Origin: Nitrospira sp.
GTDB taxonomy: Bacteria > Nitrospirota > Nitrospiria > Nitrospirales > Nitrospiraceae
Reading direction: 5' to 3'
DNA: 33,641 nt
Assembly (NCBI GenBank): GCA_021323395.1
Contig: JAJONL010000016.1
Span: 1-33,641, forward strand
Below are positions 25,456 to 33,179 of this stretch, piece after piece (the first letter of the stretch is position 1; each line of letters starts with the position of its first letter). Under the pieces are notes generated by a model that did no database searches, was not told the DNA's origin, and saw only the letters and a list, made by a program, of their open reading frames with translations. The translations under genes were made by a program, and so were the position numbers.

Positions 25456-26940
25456 TCATGCCATCGTTGTCTGCAAATAACGAAGCGTCTCCGCCGCCGT
25501 CTCCGTGCCGTCCCTGATGCAATCGGGAATACCCACTCCACGATAACCGGCGCCCGTGATCCCCAGGCCGCCGAATCGTGAGAGCGCCGACTCCGCCTGC
25601 GCCAGCCGGTCGAGATGCCCGATCGTATACTGGGGCATCGCCCGATACCATCGATTCACCTCAACATAATGGGGCGTGGCCTGCACGCCGACGATGGAGG
25701 CCAGCTCTCTCCGGACACATTGCGCTAAGGCCTCATCGTCCTGTTCCAAAATCGCCTCGCGCCCTACGCCCCCCAGGTAACAACGAACTGATACCTGTTC
25801 CGGTGGCGCGCGATGGGGCCATTTTCGTGACGTCCAGGTTGCGGCGATCAGCTCCCGCCCCTCGATGCGCGGAACCACGAAGCCGAATCCCTGCAACCGA
25901 TCGCCGACCGCGTCGGCAGGATACATGAGCGAGATCGTCGCGGTCGAAGCATAAGGAATCATATCCATCAATCCGGCCGCCAGGGGAGACAGTGGCCTGA
26001 CCAATTCGGCGCTCACATAGGCAGGCGTCGCCAACACCAATGCCTCCGCCGACAAGGCCGTGCCGCCGGTGCAGATAATGTCATACATCCAACGACCGGC
26101 CTGGTGCGATCGCACCCGCACCGCCTCGGCTTGAACGCCCGCTTTCAAGAGTCCGCCCGCCTTGTGAATCTGACCGGCGAGTGCCGTCACCAAATCCCCG
26201 AGACCATTCCGCAGTGTCACGAACATCGTGTGCGCAGGACGCCCGCCGGAACCCTGCCGAGCCCTGGCGCGCCGGGCCGCCATCATGCCGCGAATCACGC
26301 TGCCGTGCGTCTGTTCCAGCTCATAAAAACGCGGAAAGGTCGCACGGAGGCTCATCTGCTCGGCGTCACCGGCATAGATGCCCGCCATCAATGGTTCCAT
26401 GACCCGTTCGCAAGCGTGCCGCCCGAATCGCCGTCGAAAAAATGCGGCCAGCGATTCGTCGTCGGTTGACCGGCGCGGCGGGATCACCACATCGCACCCC
26501 ATACGCCCGAGGTCCATCCACGACAGGAGTCCGCTGCGAAAGAATGGCCCCAACTGGCTCGGGGTAAACGTGACCAACCCTTCCGGCAACTCATGCAGCC
26601 GGTCTTTCCACAACACACTCGCCTTTTTCTCGACGGGATTGGTATTGATGAGTTGGTCGGCCAGTCCCATTCGCCGACAGAGATCCATCGCCCAGGGCTT
26701 TTGTGACAGAAACGAATCCGGTCCCGCCTCCATGATCAATTGGCCGACTCGATGGGTCAGAATTTTTCCGCCCCAGGTCGGTGCGGCGTCGAGGATGGTG
26801 CAGGTAATCGGAAGGTCAGCCGCCGCTGCCTGCTCCAACAGCGCGAACGCCGTCGAAAGGCCCGAAATGCCTCCGCCGACAATGACCACTGACTTAGGGG
26901 TGCGCGCCACGAGTTGTGCCGCTAGTAGGGAGTGGAACAT
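25456..26940 (-). CDS. hemG: Protoporphyrinogen oxidase, HemY/PPOX type
   Basis: This 494-residue FAD enzyme oxidises protoporphyrinogen IX to protoporphyrin IX (or coproporphyrinogen III in organisms using the coproporphyrin route). The N-terminal dinucleotide-binding motif is VVIVGGGISGLSTAFAL, followed by ILDAAPTWGGKI, the family segment MEAGPDSFLSQKPWA and the middle-domain VMEPLMAGIYAGDAEQMSLR. The C-terminal end has FGGLGITGAGYRGVGIPDCI, the FAD-contact region of PPOX. The length is standard. ATG 26940 has no strong ribosome site, and a GTG 11 codons in is possible. It follows hemE and hemH on the same strand. The gene symbol is the one commonly used for oxygen-dependent PPOX in databases. 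Confidence 0.92.
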   Translation of the reverse strand: MFHSLLAAQLVARTPKSVVIVGGGISGLSTAFALLEQAAAADLPITCTILDAAPTWGGKILTHRVGQLIMEAGPDSFLSQKPWAMDLCRRMGLADQLINTNPVEKKASVLWKDRLHELPEGLVTFTPSQLGPFFRSGLLSWMDLGRMGCDVVIPPRRSTDDESLAAFFRRRFGRHACERVMEPLMAGIYAGDAEQMSLRATFPRFYELEQTHGSVIRGMMAARRARARQGSGGRPAHTMFVTLRNGLGDLVTALAGQIHKAGGLLKAGVQAEAVRVRSHQAGRWMYDIICTGGTALSAEALVLATPAYVSAELVRPLSPLAAGLMDMIPYASTATISLMYPADAVGDRLQGFGFVVPRIEGRELIAATWTSRKWPHRAPPEQVSVRCYLGGVGREAILEQDDEALAQCVRRELASIVGVQATPHYVEVNRWYRAMPQYTIGHLDRLAQAESALSRFGGLGITGAGYRGVGIPDCIRDGTETAAETLRYLQTTMA

Positions 26941-26996
26941 GCTGCGACGCTACCTGAAAAATTCGAGCGTCAGGACAATCGATGAATGATTCCCAC

Positions 26997-27118
26997 AGGA
27001 TGTTCAAAAAGGCCCTGCAGCGAGGCCGCAGCACGCGACGAGGTGAGTCGTACGTGGTTGGGTACGTCGAGCCTCGGAGCGACGCGAGAACAAAGCTGCA
27101 GGCCTTTTTCAACATCCT
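26997..27118. repeat. Interspersed long-palindrome repeat (copy B, complete)
   Basis: The left arm 26997-27021 and right arm 27095-27118 are inverted copies over 24-25 bases (AGGATGTTCAAAAAGGCC on one side), differing by one base and one extra C. The body of about 73 bases contains GGGTACGTCGAG and CGAGAACAAAG. A truncated relative lies at 18511-18597. It occupies the gap between hemH and hemG and begins at the hemH stop codon, so the hem transcript would fold into a long hairpin here. It may stabilise or attenuate the mRNA, or be a small non-autonomous mobile element. Confidence 0.85.
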
Positions 27119-27119
27119 C

Positions 27120-28064
27120 CTAGTGAACCAGCGAGGATTCGTGCGCTTCCACCACCGACGTCACAATGTCGATCAGTGCCGCCGAGGCGTTCAACATGGG
27201 AATACGTTCCAGCTGCATGCTTTTCGTCTGGCCCAGCTGCTTTAACTCGATATCAATGTCGTACAGGGTTTCCACGTGGTCGCAAATGAAGCCGATCGGA
27301 GCTACCAGGACATGCCGGTGACCTTCTTGGGCCAACTCAGCCAGCGTCTCTTCCACCGACGGGCCGAGCCATTTCTCCCCGGATCGACCCTGGCTTTGAT
27401 AGGCAAACCGCGTCGGTTGACTCCCCAGCTGCTCGCAGACTGCCTGAACCGTTCCGTTGACTTCCTCCGGATACGGGTCCTTCATGGCAACCACTCGTTC
27501 CGGCAGACTGTGGGCCGTGAACAAGATCGGCACGCGTGAACGAACCTCGACAGGAAATTTCTGCAGGGTCTGATGAACGTTGCCTGCGATACTGGCAATC
27601 AGCAAGGGATGGCGGTGCCAACTGGTCACATAACTGATCGGTGTCTCGCTGGCTAGTTCCCTGCGCGCCTCTTCGACCTTTTTCATATAGGCGCCGATGC
27701 TGAGCGAGGAATATTGCGGCGCCATGCAGAAACCGATGATTCGCTCCGGAAAGTCTTCGAGCAAGCGGGCATAGGTTTCCTTGATAAAGGGGTGCCAGTG
27801 CCGCAATCCGACATAACAGCGATAACGCTGTTCACCCAGTCCGTTCAGCCGACCCTCCAACGCCTGTGCCACCTCTCGCGTGATGCCGAGCACGGGAGAT
27901 TTCCCGCCGGTGACACGATAACGGCAGCGGATTTCTTCGACGAGTTCGGGCGAGGTCGTTCGGCCTCCTCGTACATCCATGAGGTACGCCTCGACATTTT
28001 CGAGACAATCGGGTCCACCCATCGCCATCAGGAGCACGGCGATCGGTTGTTGCGGTCCTGGCAT
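27120..28064 (-). CDS. hemH: Ferrochelatase
   Basis: This 314-residue enzyme inserts ferrous iron into the porphyrin in the last steps of heme synthesis. Family features are AVLLMAMGGPDCLENVEAYL, the early RVTGGKSP, PILFTAHSLPERV with the metal-site histidine, FAYQSQGRSGEKWLGPS and PIGFICDHVETLYDID with the conserved glutamate. Start ATG 28064 has GAGG six bases upstream and gives MPGPQQPIAVLLMAMGG; the in-frame ATG at 28151 would add a leader that overlaps a palindromic repeat. The gene lies between hemE and hemG on the same strand. Its stop codon begins the long palindrome. Confidence 0.95.
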   Translation of the reverse strand: MPGPQQPIAVLLMAMGGPDCLENVEAYLMDVRGGRTTSPELVEEIRCRYRVTGGKSPVLGITREVAQALEGRLNGLGEQRYRCYVGLRHWHPFIKETYARLLEDFPERIIGFCMAPQYSSLSIGAYMKKVEEARRELASETPISYVTSWHRHPLLIASIAGNVHQTLQKFPVEVRSRVPILFTAHSLPERVVAMKDPYPEEVNGTVQAVCEQLGSQPTRFAYQSQGRSGEKWLGPSVEETLAELAQEGHRHVLVAPIGFICDHVETLYDIDIELKQLGQTKSMQLERIPMLNASAALIDIVTSVVEAHESSLVH

Positions 28065-28088
28065 CCGAAACCTCGTTGCTCGTGAATC

Positions 28089-28165
28089 GTGAAGCGCATC
28101 TCGTGAGCAGGGCCCCTCTCCGGAACGTAAACTGAACGCCTCACGTTTCACGCGCGACGCTTCAC
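28089..28165. repeat. Nested palindrome between hemE and hemH
   Basis: The outer arms are GTGAAGCG (28089-28096) and CGCTTCAC (28158-28165). Inside them are CGTGAG (28102-28107) and CTCACG (28140-28145). Several further GTGAA/TTCAC half-sites lie around them. In the hemEH transcript this would form a branched hairpin just before the hemH ribosome site. It resembles REP-type intergenic elements. Confidence 0.6.
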
Positions 28166-28169
28166 ACGC

Positions 28170-29207
28170 TCACCGTGCGCTCAGCTTATGCACCAGATCG
28201 ATCGTCGCAGCGACATGCTCGACAGGCGTATTGGGAAGGATTCCATGCCCGAGGTTGAAAATGTGTCCTGGCCGACCGGCAGCGCGCCGCAAAATATCCG
28301 TGACCCGTCGCTCGATCTCATGGACCGGCCCGAACAAGGTGACTGGGTCAAGGTTTCCCTGCACCGCGCGATCATGGCCCACCAAGACCCAAGCTTCGTC
28401 GAGCGGAATCCGCCAATCGATCCCGATCACATCGCCGCCCGCCTGACGCATCGATTTCAAGATTGCCGTGGTGCCCGTGCCGAAGTGAATGAGGGGCACG
28501 CCTTCGTGCTTCAATCCCTCAAAAATGAGTTGCACATGCGGCATGACATATTCGTCGTAGTCCCCGGCGGACAGACATCCCACCCAACTGTCAAATAACT
28601 GCACGGCCTGGGCGCCGGCCTTGATCTGCTGTCGAAGATAACCGGTAATCACGCGCGCAAACTTATCCATCAGCCGATGCCAGACTTCCGGCTCGCCATA
28701 CATCATCTGTTTCGTATGGATATAGTTCCGGGAGCTGCCCCCTTCAATGGCATAACTCGCGAGGGTAAAGGGCGCGCCGGCAAATCCGATCAACGGCACT
28801 CGTCCGGCCAACCTGGTACGGGTGAGACGGATCGCGTCCATCACGTACTTGAGCTCTGTATCGTCAATGGCCTTGAGCCGTTCCACCGCGGCTCGATCCC
28901 GCACCGGATTGTGAATAATGGGCCCCTCGCCCTCTGCAAACTCCAGGGAAAGGCCCATCGGTTCAAGGGGAAGCAGAATATCCGCAAAGATGATGGCGGC
29001 ATCGAGCGCAAACCGGTCGATCGGCTGCAGCGTGACTTGCGCCGCCAATTCAGGCGTTTTACAAAGGTCGAGAATGGAATGTTTCTCACGCAACCGCCGG
29101 TACTCGACCATGTACCGGCCGGCTTGACGCATGAACCACACCGGCGTGCCATCGACCGGTTCGCGCCGGCAGGCCTTAAGAAATCGATCATTCATCGTGG
29201 AGCGCAT
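28170..29207 (-). CDS. hemE: Uroporphyrinogen III decarboxylase
   Basis: This 345-residue cytosolic enzyme removes four carboxyl groups from uroporphyrinogen III to give coproporphyrinogen III. Diagnostic motifs are PVWFMRQAGRYMVEYR, DAAIIFADILLPLEPMG with the catalytic Asp, GFAGAPFTLASYAIEGG, VQLFDSWVGCLS, LIHFGTGTTAIL and NLGHGILPNTPVE. The length is standard. ATG 29207 is used; a second ATG at 29195 (MNDRFLKACRREP) is equally likely, as neither has a good ribosome site. It is the first gene of the hemE-hemH-hemG unit, and its promoter must lie within 29208-29574. Confidence 0.96.
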   Translation of the reverse strand: MRSTMNDRFLKACRREPVDGTPVWFMRQAGRYMVEYRRLREKHSILDLCKTPELAAQVTLQPIDRFALDAAIIFADILLPLEPMGLSLEFAEGEGPIIHNPVRDRAAVERLKAIDDTELKYVMDAIRLTRTRLAGRVPLIGFAGAPFTLASYAIEGGSSRNYIHTKQMMYGEPEVWHRLMDKFARVITGYLRQQIKAGAQAVQLFDSWVGCLSAGDYDEYVMPHVQLIFEGLKHEGVPLIHFGTGTTAILKSMRQAGGDVIGIDWRIPLDEAWVLVGHDRAVQGNLDPVTLFGPVHEIERRVTDILRRAAGRPGHIFNLGHGILPNTPVEHVAATIDLVHKLSAR

Positions 29208-29574
29208 TTTAGAGGGGCACTCTGAACAGAGTCAAACGGTTAAGTCCCGCGTCACCTGGACGGGTCCCTCTATCGGCCGCGACCCGGGGAGCCGCAAATC
29301 AAGCCACGCGCCATGCTCGCGTTCGCTCGGGAAGGGTGCGATGGCGACTCGCAAAAATTCTCACGACATTTCCTCGTGAATCTGTGTATAATCATCCTAC
29401 GTGTAGCCGAGCCTGCGTAACCCTGCTCAAGTGAGCGACACAATCCAAAGCATCCAGCGGCCTGCCTCATCGTATCATTCACAAGCGCCGCGATGACTAA
29501 GTGACGTCAGTGGAATTACGGCGCGACCCCCCGGTCATGCATTCTTAGACTCGCATAAATAATGTGGAGGTGGC
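29208..29574. promoter_or_regulatory. Divergent intergenic region with a dyad and a -10-like box
   Basis: About 370 bases between hemE (minus) and the desaturase gene (plus), without a credible gene. A perfect dyad TCACGA-N7-TCGTGA (29361-29379) is followed eight bases later by TATAAT (29387-29392) on the plus strand. No good -35 box accompanies it, so an activator or repressor acting at the dyad is possible. This is a candidate promoter/operator for the desaturase gene. Confidence 0.4.
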
Positions 29575-30579
29575 ATGAGTAGTGATCTGCAGCCGCTCGC
29601 CTTACCTGAACGGGGTGAGCTTTCCAAAAGCGATGACCAACCCAAGGGCGATGCTCCCTGGCTCACCGTCGTTCGGTGGTTCGACTCCTGGGCAGGGATT
29701 GAGCATATGAAGACCGATGATGCCCCGGCCTCGGTAGACTGGCTACGGGCCATCCCTCTCATCATCGTGCACCTGCTCTGTTTGGGTGTGTTCGTCGTCG
29801 GGTGGAGCTGGACCGCCGTGGGCGTCGCCGCCGCCTTCTATTTCGTGCGCATGTTCGCGATTACCGGTTGGTATCATCGCTATTTTTCGCACCGCACCTT
29901 CAAGACTTCGCGAGCCTGCCAATTTGCCTTTGCCTTGCTAGGAGCTTCCTGCGCACAACGCGGCCCGCTCTGGTGGGGCGGACACCACCGCCACCACCAT
30001 GTCTACTCCGACAAACCGGAAGACACCCATTCGGTCAGGCAAGGTGGGTTTCTATGGGCTCACATCGGCTGGATTTCGTCCAAGAAATTTTTTCCACCGC
30101 GTCTGAAAAGTATCGGTGATTTCGCTAAATTCCCGGAACTCCGTTTTCTGGATCGATTCGATACCCTCGTCCCGACAATCTGTGGGTTCGGGATGTTCGG
30201 CCTGGGCAAGTTGCTTGAAACCTATGCGCCGAGCCTCGGCACCAATGGTCCGCAAATGTTGATCTGGGGCTTCTTTGTCTCCACCGTGGCCTTACTCCAT
30301 GGCACCTGCACGATCAACTCGCTTTCCCACGTCTATGGGTCGCAGCGTTACAAAACCGGCGACGACAGCAAGAATAATTTCTTTCTGGCCATGATCACGC
30401 TCGGCGAAGGATGGCACAATAATCATCACTACTATGCCGCCTCAACTCGCCAGGGCTTTTATTGGTGGGAAATCGACATTACCTATTACCTCTTACGTGG
30501 CCTGCAAGCGGTGGGATTGATCTGGGATATTCGGGAAGTCCCCGCGCACGTGCGGGAAGGCAAGAACAAACTCGCTTAA
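29575..30579 (+). CDS. Acyl-CoA (fatty acid) desaturase
   Basis: This 334-residue integral membrane di-iron enzyme of the delta-9 desaturase group introduces a cis double bond into acyl chains. All histidine boxes are present: HRYFSHR (about residue 100), GGHHRHHH (about 140) and EGWHNNHH (about 280). Hydrophobic segments lie around residues 60-90, 115-130, 200-215 and 230-250. The N-terminal 40 residues are polar. GGAGG lies just before ATG 29575. The gene is transcribed alone and ends at a strong hairpin. The upstream dyad suggests regulation. Confidence 0.93.
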   Translation: MSSDLQPLALPERGELSKSDDQPKGDAPWLTVVRWFDSWAGIEHMKTDDAPASVDWLRAIPLIIVHLLCLGVFVVGWSWTAVGVAAAFYFVRMFAITGWYHRYFSHRTFKTSRACQFAFALLGASCAQRGPLWWGGHHRHHHVYSDKPEDTHSVRQGGFLWAHIGWISSKKFFPPRLKSIGDFAKFPELRFLDRFDTLVPTICGFGMFGLGKLLETYAPSLGTNGPQMLIWGFFVSTVALLHGTCTINSLSHVYGSQRYKTGDDSKNNFFLAMITLGEGWHNNHHYYAASTRQGFYWWEIDITYYLLRGLQAVGLIWDIREVPAHVREGKNKLA

Positions 30580-30589
30580 GGCGAGACCC

Positions 30590-30615
30590 AAGGCGGGCGC
30601 GATCGCGCCCGCCTT
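30590..30615. terminator. Perfect 13-bp palindrome between convergent genes
   Basis: A fully symmetrical GC-rich palindrome beginning AAGGCGGGCGC and ending GCGCCCGCCTT lies ten bases after the desaturase stop and ten bases before the stop of the opposing gene. T-tracts are weak on both sides, but its place between converging genes makes a bidirectional terminator or mRNA 3'-end hairpin the best reading. Confidence 0.75.
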
Positions 30616-30625
30616 TCCGTCCGAC

Positions 30626-31096
30626 CTACACCCAGTCCGACTCTTCGACCGCCAGAGGCTTACGCGCAGCCTGGGATCCCAGCCGCTCTCGAATCTCGCG
30701 GCTGATCGGCTCGATCTCTCCGGTTTCCACCGCAGTCGCAATCCACGCCTCTTCCGGCAGCAATTCGATGCGGTAGTGATTCTTTCTCAATGAAAACCAT
30801 TCGAAATAGGGATGGGGCACCAGGTGCGGATGCGGGTCGAAGGAAATCAAACTCACCTCGCCGATCTGCGGGATTTCCACATCACCTAGGACCTGGCCGG
30901 CAAGATCTTCGTCCGCGAACCGGCTATTTTTGAATCGGATCACCTGGCCTGACGCCTCTCCTCGAGCGTTTCCTAACAAGTAGAAATCGACGGGGCCTAA
31001 CACCGCGAAGGTGATCCTGCCCACGACCGTGCCCTCCTGCCGGTTATCGAGAAACCCCTCTTGTACCCATCGGCTGCTTCCGAATTTCTGTGCCAT
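30626..31096 (-). CDS. Unknown conserved-looking soluble protein
   Basis: This is a 156-residue protein without signal peptide or membrane segments. The N-terminal half appears beta-rich (GTVVGRITFAVLGPVDFYLLG, GQVLGDVEIPQIGEVSLISF). A proline/histidine stretch follows (DPHPHLVPHPYFEW), then an acidic C-terminus (VEESDWV). I cannot assign a family. AGGAGG lies upstream of ATG 31096, inside the end of the EamA gene, whose stop is only two bases away, so the two are one operon. Confidence 0.72.
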   Translation of the reverse strand: MAQKFGSSRWVQEGFLDNRQEGTVVGRITFAVLGPVDFYLLGNARGEASGQVIRFKNSRFADEDLAGQVLGDVEIPQIGEVSLISFDPHPHLVPHPYFEWFSLRKNHYRIELLPEEAWIATAVETGEIEPISREIRERLGSQAARKPLAVEESDWV

Positions 31097-31097
31097 T

Positions 31098-31973
31098 TTA
31101 ACCTCCTGAATGCGCGGGCGTGGACTCAGGACGTGCCGGAGAGATATGGCCTGTCGTCCAAGACCCGAGCAGAACGCCGCCCAGAATCATTGCGCTACCA
31201 AACCATCCCTGCACATCCAACGTTTCACCGAGGAAGTACCAGGCAAGCCAGGCCGCAACGGCCGGCTCGGCGGCAAACAACAACGCGACTTGCTGCGCGG
31301 GGAGAAGCCGTTGAGCCCACATCTGCACGGCAAACGCCCCCGTCGCCAGAACACCGGTGACCACCAAGCCGACGATCAACGCACGGGTCGGCTCAAACAT
31401 CGACACCGTCGGATGCTCCCACCACATCGTCCCCAACATCGCCAGAGCCATAAACAAGAGTTGCCAGGTAAAGAGGGAAATCGGATCCACCACGCGAGTA
31501 TAACGCTCCAGACAGACCATATGGGCGGCAAAGGCGGCGGCGCTCCCCAATGTCAGGATATCCCCCAGGTTCGCAGACGCAGCCGGACGAACCAAAAACC
31601 ACAGTCCGAGCAATGCGATCCCGTTGGACACCCAGGTGTGGAGGCCCAGCCGACGCAAATACAGCGGCACGAACACGACATAGAGCACGGTGATGAACGC
31701 CGAGTTCGAGGCCGTCGTGTACCTGAGGCCGACCGTTTGCAACACATAGCCCAGAAATAACCAGCCCGTCGCGATGAGGCTGATACGCAACATACGAGCA
31801 TCCGTCACCAAGCGGCGTCGCATGAGCAACAAAACCGCCAGCACCACGATTATGCCGAGGAAGAACCGCAAGAAGAGAAAGGAAAGCGGTGCAATTTGTT
31901 CGAGCGCCACTTTGGTGGCCGGAAACGTCGCTCCCCACACAAACGTGGTGAGGAGTAGCGCAAATTGAGGCAT
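31098..31973 (-). CDS. DMT-superfamily (EamA) transporter
   Basis: This 291-residue inner-membrane protein has ten hydrophobic helices in two EamA repeats: first LLLTTFVWGATFPATKVAL and FRFFLGIIVVLAVLLLM, second LGSAAAFAAHMVCLERY, ALIVGLVVTGVLATGAFAV and LLFAAEPAVAAWLAWYFLGE. EamA proteins export or exchange small metabolites such as amino acids; the substrate is unknown here. ATG 31973 starts directly before the first helix; ATG 32018 would add 15 residues, and neither has a clear ribosome site. It is co-transcribed with the following unknown gene. Confidence 0.9.
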   Translation of the reverse strand: MPQFALLLTTFVWGATFPATKVALEQIAPLSFLFLRFFLGIIVVLAVLLLMRRRLVTDARMLRISLIATGWLFLGYVLQTVGLRYTTASNSAFITVLYVVFVPLYLRRLGLHTWVSNGIALLGLWFLVRPAASANLGDILTLGSAAAFAAHMVCLERYTRVVDPISLFTWQLLFMALAMLGTMWWEHPTVSMFEPTRALIVGLVVTGVLATGAFAVQMWAQRLLPAQQVALLFAAEPAVAAWLAWYFLGETLDVQGWFGSAMILGGVLLGSWTTGHISPARPESTPAHSGG

Positions 31974-32073
31974 GGTGAAGAGAGATGAGAGGTGAACTAG
32001 TGAATGGCGAAATGACAATATTGAGAGGCGCTAAGGCGTGCCCCCTGACAAGTCGACCGACCTCGCGCCTGCA

Positions 32074-32277
32074 TTAAGGCTTGCAGAGCGCACATTTGCG
32101 CTCATCGCTCGTGCCAGCCTGTTCCATAGCCGCGAGCGCTCGCTCCTTGTCCGGGTAATCAAACCAGCCTCCCTCCCAGAAATCGCTGCTCGACACGCTG
32201 GAAGGCACTTCGGAACAGCGGTCCCGATGCAATGTCACGCGATCGATTGCCCGCGCAATATGAAGCCAATAGATCAT
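32074..32277 (-). CDS. Small unknown protein with C-terminal CxxC-type motif
   Basis: This is a 67-residue protein. It reads VTLHRDRCSEVP early and YPDKERALAAMEQAGTSDER, then KCALCKP at the end. This pattern (a histidine and cysteine near the front, a helix, and a terminal CxxC followed by KP) is typical of small host proteins in several bacteria, and the cysteines could bind a metal. GAGG lies four bases before ATG 32277. I cannot name a family or function. Confidence 0.65.
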   Translation of the reverse strand: MIYWLHIARAIDRVTLHRDRCSEVPSSVSSSDFWEGGWFDYPDKERALAAMEQAGTSDERKCALCKP

Positions 32278-32418
32278 GATACCTCGCTGATGCCGGCGTC
32301 ACTGCCGCCGGAGGGAGCCTATCATGCAAGAAGGCATGAGGGCAACGCGAGGACGCTCTCTCAGCGAATCAGTGACGGTCATGAACGTGAGATTGTACGA
32401 TGAACCGAGGAGGGCGCC

Positions 32419-32595
32419 CTATGGCAGGAGCTGCCATTCATCCTTCTCGATGACGGTCTTGACGCCCGTTTCGAGCTTCTTGACATCATCCTTATCGAAC
32501 AGCCGCAGGTAGCGCTCGATCCGGTCTGGGTCATCAATCCGTTCTTCCTGCATGACACCGCTGTTGCCTTTGTACTTCCGAATTAACAGGGGCAT
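32419..32595 (-). CDS. Small unknown charged protein (58 residues)
   Basis: A short frame with good coding character: MPLLIRKYKGNSGVMQEERI at the start, an acidic/basic middle (DDPDRIERYLRLFDKDDVKK) and IEKDEWQLLP at the end. GGAGG precedes ATG 32595 by about ten bases. No membrane segment or cysteine is present. It lies divergent from the FmdB gene, with about 157 bases between them. No family is recognised. Confidence 0.68.
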   Translation of the reverse strand: MPLLIRKYKGNSGVMQEERIDDPDRIERYLRLFDKDDVKKLETGVKTVIEKDEWQLLP

Positions 32596-32752
32596 TTCAA
32601 ACAGTCCTCCAATTGTGGCTCGCGTTTCGGCACAAATTTTCGGTACAATAGTGCAAAGATATACACAGGGTCAAGCGCTACCAGCAGGAAACCGCTTTAT
32701 CCAGGCTTACACCCCGGCGCGCGGCCATGGGGCCTTATCCAAGGAGTCGGCT

Positions 32753-33070
32753 ATGCCGGTCTATGAATATCGCTGTGATCAATGCACACACCAGTTTGAG
32801 GCCACTCAGTCTATTCATGCGAGGCCCGAGGATACCGCTTGCCCACAATGCAAAGGAATCGGCGCCACCAGAGTCTTGTCTGCATTTGCCTCCAAGGTGA
32901 AAGGCAGCCATAAGCCAGGCTTCGAGGAAATGAAGGCCTACAACATGCTGCATGAGCGCATGGATCGGTTTTCCAAACTTCCTCCCGCCATGGGCAAACG
33001 GGTCGATGTCACCTCGGACATGATGACCGGTCAAGGGCCCTCCGGCCCTTCCGAAGGTAACGGTTCGTGA
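32753..33070 (+). CDS. FmdB-type zinc-ribbon protein
   Basis: This 105-residue protein begins MPVYEYRCDQCTHQFEATQS and has a second knuckle CPQCKG, giving the CxxC...CxxC zinc ribbon of the FmdB/CxxC_CxxC_SSSS family, within residues 1-45. The tail (about 60-105) is charged and of low complexity near the end (GQGPSGPSEGNGS). FmdB proteins are putative regulatory or structural zinc proteins without firm function. ATG 32753 has AAGGAG six bases upstream; a longer in-frame start at 32552 would translate intergenic sequence. Confidence 0.9.
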   Translation: MPVYEYRCDQCTHQFEATQSIHARPEDTACPQCKGIGATRVLSAFASKVKGSHKPGFEEMKAYNMLHERMDRFSKLPPAMGKRVDVTSDMMTGQGPSGPSEGNGS

Positions 33071-33179
33071 AAGAGACATGAGAGAATTGGCGCGGGCCGC
33101 TTACCTGTGTCATCTTCCTCTTCAGACCATCTGGCGGGACAGCACACCGGCTCGGAATCGACAGGGAGACAGGTTCAGC

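Noticed and set aside
25456-29207. hemEHG as proof of the coproporphyrin-dependent heme route
   Set aside because: The gene order occurs in both route types, and no HemQ-type coproheme decarboxylase gene is visible here.
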